Source of the DNA: FEN-727 sp036508635
GTDB lineage: Bacteria; Actinomycetota; Geothermincolia; Fen-727; Anoxymicrobiaceae
Length of the DNA: 14,033 nucleotides
Assembly (NCBI GenBank): GCA_036508635.1
Contig: DATCGY010000037.1
Location: forward strand, 1-14,033
Direction: 5' to 3'
Part shown: piece by piece, positions 6,027-11,408 of the stretch
Position numbering within the stretch: position 1 is the stretch's first letter
How the letters are laid out: the number at the start of each line of letters is the position of its first letter
Notes under the pieces: model-generated
Databases searched by the model: none
The model's input: only the letters and a program-made list of their open reading frames with translations
Told to the model about the DNA's origin: nothing
Program-made: the position numbers and the translations under genes

Positions 6027-6842
6027 ATGGAAGAGATACATCAAGCAGCTAGAATAATAGCGTCATCCAGCGATGTGCTCGTCTTCAGCGGCGCGGGGGT
6101 CTCAGCCGAAAGCGGCATACCCACTTTCAGAGGCGAAGGCGGGCTCTGGGAGCGATACCCTACGAACATCTACGCGAATCTTCCGGGTCTTGCCGGCGTG
6201 TTCCTGCTCAGCAAAGACAGGATCGCCTCGTTCTTCTCGGACGCGCTACGTCCCCTCGTCGAGGCGAAGCCCAACCCCGCCCACGAGGCCTTAGCGCGTC
6301 TCGAAGAAGCCGGCAAGATCTCGGCTATCGTCACGCAGAATATCGATGACCTGCACCTGGCCGCCGGCAGTAGAGAAGTGCTGGAGGTCCACGGAAGCGC
6401 CTACAGGGTTCGCTGCTCAAGATGCGGCGCCAGGGAAGGCCGAAGCCGCAAGGACATCAATGACGTCCTTGACAAGCTCGACGTCCCGACCATCAGCAGG
6501 CGGCAGATGATATCCGCTCTTAACGAGTTCTCCGGCAATTGCCTCTGCGGCGGCCGGTACCGGCCCGATGTCGTGTTCTTCGGCGAATCGCTCCCGATGG
6601 AAACGATCGAGGAGGCCGCCGACCGCGCGTCCAGGTGCGACTGTCTCCTCTCCGTAGGCACATCGGTCCTGGTCTACCCGGCGGCGACGGTGCCCGCTAT
6701 CGCTGCAAGCTTCGGCGCCAGTGTCATCGACATCAACCCGTGCGAGACCACCCTCTCGTCGACAGCCGACGTATTCGTAAAGATGAAAGCCGGCAAAGCT
6801 ATGCCCGCCATCGCCGACGAAGTCCTTCGCCTCTCCAACTAA
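6027..6842 (+). CDS. Sir2 family NAD-dependent protein deacylase (sirtuin)
   Basis: The protein is 271 residues from the chosen start and is a complete sirtuin. It has the NAD-binding GAGVSAESGIPTFRG (22-36), TQNIDDLH (103-110) and the catalytic histidine H122 in EVHGSAYRVRC. The zinc ligands are C130, C133, C172 and C174. It also has RPDVVFFGE (179-187), GTSVLVYPAA (211-220) and INPCE (236-240). The enzyme removes acyl groups from lysines using NAD. The Y-x-x-R pair that marks desuccinylases of the SIRT5/CobB class is not seen, so plain deacetylation or another acyl preference is more likely. The frame is open back to a GTG at 5913, but sirtuins normally begin about 10-20 residues before the GAG motif, so the ATG at 6027 is preferred; neither start has a good ribosome site. 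It sits 159 bases after an acyl-CoA synthetase gene. Confidence 0.92.
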   Translation: MEEIHQAARIIASSSDVLVFSGAGVSAESGIPTFRGEGGLWERYPTNIYANLPGLAGVFLLSKDRIASFFSDALRPLVEAKPNPAHEALARLEEAGKISAIVTQNIDDLHLAAGSREVLEVHGSAYRVRCSRCGAREGRSRKDINDVLDKLDVPTISRRQMISALNEFSGNCLCGGRYRPDVVFFGESLPMETIEEAADRASRCDCLLSVGTSVLVYPAATVPAIAASFGASVIDINPCETTLSSTADVFVKMKAGKAMPAIADEVLRLSN

Positions 6843-6850
6843 CTCCTCTT

Positions 6851-6893
6851 CCCTCCCCCGAGGGGACCCGGAGACGGAGTCAGGTCTTTGAAG
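6851..6893. repeat. Degenerate GC-rich repeat (copy B) followed by a half REP-like unit
   Basis: CCCTCCCCCGAGGGG (6851-6865) is a shortened relative of the CTCGAG-centred family. GGAGTCAGGTCTTTGAAG (6876-6893) is a single RAYT-like core directly before the intact REPIN-like element. Together they repeat the arrangement seen at 3896-4041, where the two repeat families are also side by side. Confidence 0.55.
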
Positions 6894-6979
6894 AAGGGGT
6901 CAAGTCTTGGGATGTGGGGTTGCAACCGCTGGCATGATGTCTAGAAATACCCCACATCCCAAGACTTGACCCCTTCTTC
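6890..6979. repeat. REPIN-like element 2: perfect 31-bp inverted repeat, GGGGTCAAGTCTT core
   Basis: The left arm (6890-6920) and right arm (6949-6979) are exact reverse complements over 31 bases, separated by a 28-base middle. The core GGGGTCAAGTCTTGGG differs at one early position from the RAYT end core GGGGTCAGGTCTT. The transcript would form a very stable hairpin after the sirtuin gene, which might protect or end the message, although no U-tract follows. The perfect arms suggest recent insertion or active maintenance. Confidence 0.85.
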
Positions 6980-6998
6980 GAGTACATCATTATATAAT
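6966..6998 (+). promoter_or_regulatory. Candidate promoter for the FkbM methyltransferase gene, partly supplied by the repeat
   Basis: TATAAT at 6993-6998 lies within the palindrome ATTATATAAT (6989-6998), 44 bases before the GTG start. TTGACC at 6966-6971 could serve as a -35 box but lies in the right arm of the REPIN-like element. It is 21 bases from TATAAT, or 19 from the overlapping TATATA, longer than ideal. The -10 is convincing; the -35 is doubtful. Confidence 0.35.
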
Positions 6999-7042
6999 TC
7001 CACCATGGCCAGGCACCTACTGATGAAAGCTGAAGTGAACAA

Positions 7043-7996
7043 GTGAGCACACATCAAGATGATTCGAACGCCGGAGCGGACGACCGCAAACCGCAAGGCG
7101 GTGGGCTGTCCCTGCTGGTCTGGAAGATGTTCAACAGGACAAAGGGGTTCCTCAAGCGTATGGGCTTCAAGAAGCTCCCAGGCTCGGAGCGCATATACGT
7201 CTTCCTCAAGAGGAGCCTGAGGCCTCGCGGAACCGTCCTGCTGGAATCGCACGGGAACAAGATGTACGCGGACGCGAAAGACGAGGGCGTGCTGCCGCTG
7301 CTGCAGTCGGGCGGCATCTACGAGGAGTTCGAGACCGGACTCTTCATGCAGATGCTGGCACCGGGCATGGTCGTGGTCGATATCGGAGCTAATATCGGGC
7401 ACTACACCCTGATTGCCGCTAGGATCGTGGGCGACACGGGCAGGGTGTTCGCTTTCGAGCCGGACCCGAACAACTACGGCCTCCTCGTGAAGAACATCGA
7501 GATGAACGGGTTCTCCAACGTCACCGCCGTCAACAAGGCCGTCTCAAAAGAGCCGGGCACGATCACCCTCTACCTCGACAAGTACAACCTGGGAGGTCAC
7601 TCCTTCTCTCAGGAAAACGTGCTCATCAGCGCGGGCGAAGTCTCTGTCGAGACTACCTCGCTCGACGATTTCCTCGCGACTGAAGGAGCCGCCGCGCGAG
7701 TGGACCTGATCAAGATGGACACCCAGGGCGCGGAGGGTTTCATCATAGAAGGCGCACAGCGGGTGCTCGAGGAGAACGAGCCGGTCATGTTCATGGAGCT
7801 CTGGCCCTTCGGGTTGAGGAACGCGGGTTACGACCCCGCAACGCTCATCGTGAACCTGGAGAAGCTGGGGTATAAGTTCAAGGTGATCGACAGGGACGGC
7901 GAAGAGGCCCGGGAGTCTGACGCCGGCGCAGTCATCGAGATGTGCGCGTCGATGAAATCCGACGACCAGCACGTCGACCTTTTTCTGCAGGTCTAG
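7043..7996 (+). CDS. FkbM family SAM-dependent methyltransferase
   Basis: The 317-residue protein contains the FkbM methyltransferase fold from about residue 95. It has the SAM-binding motif VVDIGANIGHYT (111-122), the acidic loop FAFEPDPNNYGLL (136-148), VNKAVSKEPG (163-172) and the family-specific LIKMDTQGAEGFII (222-235), followed by MELWPFGLRNAGYD. Members methylate hydroxyl groups of sugars, polyketides and lipid-linked glycans; the substrate here is unknown. The first 90 residues are basic and not conserved in the core family, and may bind membrane or a partner. The GTG start (7043) has only a weak GAAG site; an in-frame ATG at 7127 is an alternative. The start overlaps the stop of a 13-codon reading frame (GTGA). 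The 3' end overlaps the convergent SDR gene by four bases. Confidence 0.88.
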   Translation: MSTHQDDSNAGADDRKPQGGGLSLLVWKMFNRTKGFLKRMGFKKLPGSERIYVFLKRSLRPRGTVLLESHGNKMYADAKDEGVLPLLQSGGIYEEFETGLFMQMLAPGMVVVDIGANIGHYTLIAARIVGDTGRVFAFEPDPNNYGLLVKNIEMNGFSNVTAVNKAVSKEPGTITLYLDKYNLGGHSFSQENVLISAGEVSVETTSLDDFLATEGAAARVDLIKMDTQGAEGFIIEGAQRVLEENEPVMFMELWPFGLRNAGYDPATLIVNLEKLGYKFKVIDRDGEEARESDAGAVIEMCASMKSDDQHVDLFLQV

Positions 7997-8847
7997 CTCT
8001 TTCTGTTCATCAGGTAGTTGACCGCCGCCGTGACCCTCATGATAGACATCGGGAAAACCCTGTTTATGTAATACATCAGGTACGCTTCCGGTCCCAGCAG
8101 GACGAGGAACCTGCCCTTCTTTACCGCCTTCATCACGCGGTCCGCGGCATCTTTGGGGTCCATCGCGTTGTTCAGGATCTCGGCGAAGCGGTCCTGGAAC
8201 TTTCGCTGTCTTTCGTTTTCCGCGTGCATGCGCGTATGCGAGATAATGTTGGTCTTCATCCCCCCCGGGCAAACGAGGGTCACGCCTATCCCGTACCGCC
8301 GCACCTCGGCCCAGAGCGATTGCGAAAACCCGACGATCCCGAACTTGCTGGTCGTGTAAGCTATATGACCCGGCAGCGCCACAAGACCTGACAGGGAAGC
8401 CACGTTTATCACGTAGCCCGCCTTTCTCTCGACCATCTGCGGAAGAAAGACGCGGGTGCCGTACATCTCTCCCATCAGGTTGATGCCGATGATCCACTCG
8501 ATATCCTCCACGGGAATCGTCTGGAGTCCGCCCCCGACCCCCACTCCGGCGTTATTGACCAGGACGTCCACGCGTCCCCATTCGGTCAGGACCTCGTCGG
8601 CGAGCTCGGACATCGCCTCGTAGCTCGAGACATCCACCTTCCTCGACATGGTCCTGGCACCAAGCCGCTCTGTCATCGCCGCCGTCTCGGACAGTTGTTC
8701 GGTGTCTATGTCGACCAGGACGAGGTCGGAGCCCTCACCCGCGAACGACAGGGCAAGCTCTCTTCCGAGACCCGAAGCCGCGCCCGTAATGAGGACCACT
8801 TTCCCCTTGAGACCATCGCCGCTCACGCTACGCTTCCTGACTCCCAT
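7993..8847 (-). CDS. Short-chain dehydrogenase/reductase (SDR), classical type
   Basis: The 284-residue enzyme shows the classical SDR pattern. It has the nucleotide-binding TGAASGLG (21-28) and aspartate D46 at the end of the second strand, which favours NAD over NADP. NNAG (98-101) and the catalytic set N123, S151, Y164 and K168 (YTTSK) follow, then the PGG-M-x-T loop (194-199). The C-terminal 45 residues (FLVLLGPEAYLMYYINRVFP) are hydrophobic and basic, as in SDRs acting on lipid or acyl substrates, and may touch the membrane. The ATG at 8845-8847 follows a purine-rich AAGGAAGGAAAG stretch, a reasonable ribosome site. It lies downstream of, and in the same direction as, the broken hydrolase and the TetR gene, which suggests an old three-gene lipid-modifying operon. 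The exact substrate is unknown. Confidence 0.92.
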   Translation of the reverse strand: MGVRKRSVSGDGLKGKVVLITGAASGLGRELALSFAGEGSDLVLVDIDTEQLSETAAMTERLGARTMSRKVDVSSYEAMSELADEVLTEWGRVDVLVNNAGVGVGGGLQTIPVEDIEWIIGINLMGEMYGTRVFLPQMVERKAGYVINVASLSGLVALPGHIAYTTSKFGIVGFSQSLWAEVRRYGIGVTLVCPGGMKTNIISHTRMHAENERQRKFQDRFAEILNNAMDPKDAADRVMKAVKKGRFLVLLGPEAYLMYYINRVFPMSIMRVTAAVNYLMNRKS

Positions 8848-8869
8848 CTTTCCTTCCTTTCCTCTTCTC

Positions 8870-8905
8870 CCCTCCCCCTCGAGGGGGAGGGTCAGGGTGG
8901 GGGTG
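8870..8905. repeat. CTCGAG-centred GC-rich repeat, copy C, with G-quadruplex pattern
   Basis: Bases 8870-8891 form a perfect 22-base palindrome: CCCTCCCCCTC followed by its complement. The plus strand then continues TCAGGGTGGGGG, giving four G-runs (G5-A-G3-TCA-G3-T-G5, 8882-8902) with loops of one to three bases. It lies between the SDR start and the stop codon of the hydrolase remnant. Confidence 0.85.
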
Positions 8906-9560
8906 TCATTGAGGCTTCCCCTCAGACCCGATCCTCTCCAGCCAGTTCGCGACGTAAGGCAACACTGTCTGCCCGACCTCGAGCCCGTGCAGGATATCCA
9001 TGTGGCCGTACCTCGCGAAGCACTTATAATCCTTGATCTCGCTGGATACCTGCTCGTAGCCGTCGCGATACAGTACGGCCGGGTGGACGGCGTCGACCTC
9101 GCCCCGCAACGAACAGGATGGGAGCGGTCACGAGGTCCATGCTCTTCGTGAAATTGTGCTGCCCGTCTTCGTCGCTGCCCCCGATACTCGCCCCGCTGAT
9201 AAGGTCCCTGGTGAGGACCGCGTTGACCAGTTGGTACAGCTCCCGGACCGATACGTCGCTCATGCCTGAGAGCGCAAAGAAATGCAACTTCGCGCTTTAC
9301 CTCGCCAGGAAAGGGTACGACGTCTGGGTCTGCAATTTCCGCGGGACCGGGACTGGAGTCGCTCCGGGGTTCGGGTATCTCTTCCCCCTCAGGGTCAGGC
9401 CGTCCCCGGTGACCGCCTCGAACAGCTCGGGCGCGAAGTCGTCCGGCGCGAACTCCGGGTATAGTGGGGAGACCTCGTCCCCGGAGCTCAACAACCTGCT
9501 CGCGATGAAGCCGCTCCCGAGAGCAAATCCGAGCGCGGCAAGAGCCCGCCTTCCCTTCAT
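8906..9560 (-). pseudogene. Rearranged alpha/beta hydrolase gene (internal inversion, deletion and frameshift)
   Basis: Pieces of one alpha/beta-hydrolase lie in order on the minus strand. The N-terminus (about 9560-9355) has a hydrophobic leader and TGDGLTLRGKRYPNPG. The middle (9287 to about 9105) has LHFFALSGMSDVSVRELYQL and APILFVAG. The C-terminus (about 9100-8906) is in another frame, with GEVDAVHPAVLYRDGY, the catalytic-histidine region CFARYGHMDILHG and a normal stop. Between the first two pieces, 9286-9351 encodes ALYLARKGYDVWVCNFRG on the plus strand; this is the missing hydrolase core strand, inverted. The nucleophile elbow (G-x-S-x-G) and roughly 150 residues are absent. A one-base insertion near 9101 explains the C-terminal frame change. 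An AAAGGA ribosome site still precedes the ATG at 9560. Lengths of the missing parts are estimated from the family. Confidence 0.8.
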
Positions 9561-9597
9561 GACGCCATCCTTTCGTCGGAGTGCCGGGCGCCCCCGC

Positions 9598-10263
9598 CTA
9601 CCGCATCACCATGTCCAGCATCTTGTCGACGAACGTCGGGTCGCCGATCTCTTCGGCGTCAAGCTCGGTCATCAGGATGAAAGTGAAGTAACACCCCACG
9701 AACAGCCAGGCCGCACCTCGAGGATCTACGTCTTTCCTCACGTCACCCTTGTCGATGGCCTTTTTCACCATCGACTCGGTGGCCTTTATGTTCATCTCCA
9801 CGAACCCCTGTAGCTCCGAGAAGAAATCCTTGTCAAATGAACTGTTGAGGATGAAAGCCAGGAACTTCCGCATGCTCGGGTTTTCGCGAAGGAACTCGAG
9901 GTAGCTCTTCGCGACGCGTCGAAGATACTCGCCCGGCTCGTCTGCCGTTTCCCAGTAGATCACTGCATACCTTTCCGCAAGTAGCTGCGTGACGTATCGG
10001 AAGCATGCAAGGAAAAGCTCTTTTTTGCTGGAGAAGTAGCGGTAGATGGTGCCTTCGGCGATTCCAGCCTCCCGCGCGATCAGCGCGGTCGTCGCCTTGT
10101 CGTAATTCGTGCGGGAGAACACCTCTATCGAGGCTCTAATCAGGTCCTCGTAGCGCGACGCTTTGCCAGGACCTCCCGCGGGTACTGTCTCGAGCCCGGG
10201 ATCCGTGACCGCGACCGCCGATGCATGCCCGGCCTGGCGCGCGTTGCCGCTGCTGCTATTCAT
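9598..10263 (-). CDS. TetR/AcrR family transcriptional regulator
   Basis: The 221-residue protein, counted from the ATG at 10261-10263, has an unusually long, low-complexity N-terminal extension of about 36 residues before the TetR DNA-binding domain. That domain starts at SRYEDLIRASIEVFSRTNYD and includes the helix-turn-helix TTALIAREAGIAEGTIYRYF (about 58-77) followed by SSKKELF. The rest is helical ligand-binding and dimerisation sequence. A GTG six bases upstream is possible, but the AGAGGG ribosome site fits the ATG (five-base spacing) and not the GTG. A near-consensus promoter and an 18-base palindrome lie upstream, so autorepression is likely. The adjacent same-strand genes are a hydrolase (now broken, 37 bases away) and an SDR; TetR proteins next to such genes commonly sense acyl-CoA or lipid-like ligands. 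Confidence 0.92.
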   Translation of the reverse strand: MNSSSGNARQAGHASAVAVTDPGLETVPAGGPGKASRYEDLIRASIEVFSRTNYDKATTALIAREAGIAEGTIYRYFSSKKELFLACFRYVTQLLAERYAVIYWETADEPGEYLRRVAKSYLEFLRENPSMRKFLAFILNSSFDKDFFSELQGFVEMNIKATESMVKKAIDKGDVRKDVDPRGAAWLFVGCYFTFILMTELDAEEIGDPTFVDKMLDMVMR

Positions 10264-10282
10264 ACACACCCTCTTGTCAGTA

Positions 10283-10300
10283 TAAGTGAGTACTCACTCA
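10283..10300 (-). promoter_or_regulatory. Probable TetR operator TAAGTGAGTACTCACTCA
   Basis: The central 14 bases (10285-10298, AGTGAGTACTCACT) are a perfect palindrome. The outer bases extend it to 18 with one mismatched pair (10284/10299). The TGAGTGAGTACTCACTCA pattern is typical of TetR-family operators. It lies about eight bases after the expected transcription start and before the ribosome site of the TetR gene, where a bound repressor would block its own transcription. Confidence 0.75.
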
Positions 10301-10314
10301 CCCAGGACAGACAG

Positions 10315-10343
10315 ATAATAAAGCTGCCGCATTCCCCTGTCAA
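10315..10343 (-). promoter_or_regulatory. Sigma-70-type promoter of the TetR gene
   Basis: The minus strand reads TTGACA (10343-10338, perfect consensus), a 17-base spacer, and TATTAT (10320-10315, one mismatch). Transcription should begin near 10308, just before the operator. Confidence 0.75.
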
Positions 10344-10378
10344 GATTCTCCCCTGCATGTAGAATCATAAGCATGTTC

Positions 10379-10420
10379 TCTCCCCTACCCCTCGAGGAAG
10401 AGGGTCAGGGTGGGGGTGTA
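10379..10420. repeat. CTCGAG-centred GC-rich repeat, copy D
   Basis: TCTCCCCTACCCCTCGAGG is followed by AAGAGGGTCAGGGTGGGGGTGT. The right half matches copy C (8870-8905) over GAGGGTCAGGGTGGGGGTGT; the left half has diverged. It sits between the divergent TetR and 4Fe-4S protein genes. Confidence 0.8.
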
Positions 10421-10483
10421 GCGGTGGGTTGAAGATTTGGGATTCCCTGGTAGGCCTGTATTCGAGATCCGAAGAGGTGCAAC

Positions 10484-11293
10484 ATGGCAAACCACTCTAA
10501 GAACCGAAGAAAAGCCCACGTCGAAGGAATCGGCAGGAAGACCGAGCTCCTGATGAGAGGGTTCATGAGGCTGCCTCTCGTCAACCGGTGGCACCCGTGG
10601 CTCAAGGAGAGCAAGACCGACATGCGGTGGCTCCCCATCAACCAGGACATCGATATGCCGGGCGACGCCCCCATGCCCGTGGACCTGCTCCACCGCCTGA
10701 TCGACGAGGCGTCACACCGAGTCATCATGGACTACTGCGGGTGTCGCAAAGGCTGGAAGTGCAAGGACTATCCGCACGAGATCGGTTGCCTCCTGATGGG
10801 AGACTCCGCGCTCGAGGCACAGCGGTTCCCGTTCCGAGAAGTAGATCCGGAAGAAGCCCACGAGCACGTGCGCAAAGCCGTGGCGGCCGGGCTCGTACCC
10901 ATTGTGGGCAAAGCGCGTGCGGACAACTTCATATTCAAGATCAAGGACCGACACCGCCTCCTGACCGTTTGTTTCTGCTGCGAGTGTTGCTGCGTAACCC
11001 GCTTTGCTTCCTACGCGCCTCTCCAGTACCTCGAACCGACGTTCACCGTGCTTGACGGCATATCGGTCACGGTCGACGCCGAGAAATGCAAAGGATGCGG
11101 CAAGTGCGTCAAGCGGTGCTATATCGGCGCGGTGGAGGTCGACGGGCGAAAGGCCACGATAAGCGAGTATTGTCGCGCGTGCGGCCGTTGCGCCATCACC
11201 TGTCCCACCGGGGCCATCGAAGTCAAGATCACGGACCCGGATTTCCTCGAAAAGGCCCACGAACAGATACGCTCTTACGTACAGTACGACTGA
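10484..11293 (+). CDS. Cysteine-rich 4Fe-4S binding protein with C-terminal two-cluster ferredoxin domain
   Basis: The 269-residue cytoplasmic protein carries 18 cysteines in three groups. The C-terminus is a standard two-cluster ferredoxin: C202-x2-C205-x2-C208-x3-C212 and C230-x2-C233-x2-C236-x3-C240 followed by P. The central CFCCECCC (163-170) packs six cysteines into eight residues. The N-terminal domain has DYCGCRKGWKCKDYPHEIGC (C85, C87, C93 and C102), which could hold another cluster or a metal. This architecture suggests electron transfer or redox sensing, with the N-terminal part as a catalytic or partner-binding module; I do not know its reaction. A good ribosome site (GAGG, six bases before ATG) fixes the start. 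It is divergent from TetR, whose operator is about 185 bases away, so co-regulation is possible but unproven. A GC-rich repeat lies at each end. Confidence 0.85.
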   Translation: MANHSKNRRKAHVEGIGRKTELLMRGFMRLPLVNRWHPWLKESKTDMRWLPINQDIDMPGDAPMPVDLLHRLIDEASHRVIMDYCGCRKGWKCKDYPHEIGCLLMGDSALEAQRFPFREVDPEEAHEHVRKAVAAGLVPIVGKARADNFIFKIKDRHRLLTVCFCCECCCVTRFASYAPLQYLEPTFTVLDGISVTVDAEKCKGCGKCVKRCYIGAVEVDGRKATISEYCRACGRCAITCPTGAIEVKITDPDFLEKAHEQIRSYVQYD

Positions 11294-11294
11294 G

Positions 11295-11340
11295 CCTCCC
11301 CCCCTCGAGAAGGAGGGGGGAAAACTTCTTTAGGTGGGGT
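11295..11340. repeat. CTCGAG-centred GC-rich repeat, copy E (degenerate)
   Basis: CCTCCCCCCCTCGAG is followed by AAGGAGGGGGG and, after a divergent stretch, AGGTGGGGT. It begins right after the stop codon of the 4Fe-4S protein gene. The C-run and G-run could form a hairpin, but AAAAC follows instead of a T-tract, so it is not a good terminator. Confidence 0.6.
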
Positions 11341-11353
11341 TGCGTCTCAATAG

Positions 11354-11381
11354 TTGCATTGTCGCGCGAAGGCAATACAAT
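11354..11381 (+). promoter_or_regulatory. Candidate sigma-70-type promoter of the L,D-transpeptidase gene
   Basis: TTGCAT (11354-11359), a 16-base spacer and TACAAT (11376-11381) are each within two bases of consensus. Transcription would start near 11388, placing about 20 bases before the GTG at 11409 and its GGAG site. Confidence 0.45.
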
Positions 11382-11408
11382 TGCATACTAATGGGACATG
11401 GAGCGCGG

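Noticed and set aside
7544..8497. 317-codon open frame on the minus strand
   Set aside because: Runs across the 3' ends of the FkbM and SDR genes out of frame with both; no domain and biased composition.
9118..9813. 231-codon open frame on the plus strand as a real gene
   Set aside because: Only the 9286-9351 stretch looks like protein. It is the inverted hydrolase piece; the rest is antisense to the hydrolase remnant and TetR.
11295..11340. Intrinsic terminator after the 4Fe-4S protein gene
   Set aside because: The C-run/G-run could pair, but no T-tract follows on either strand and the sequence belongs to the dispersed GC-rich repeat family.
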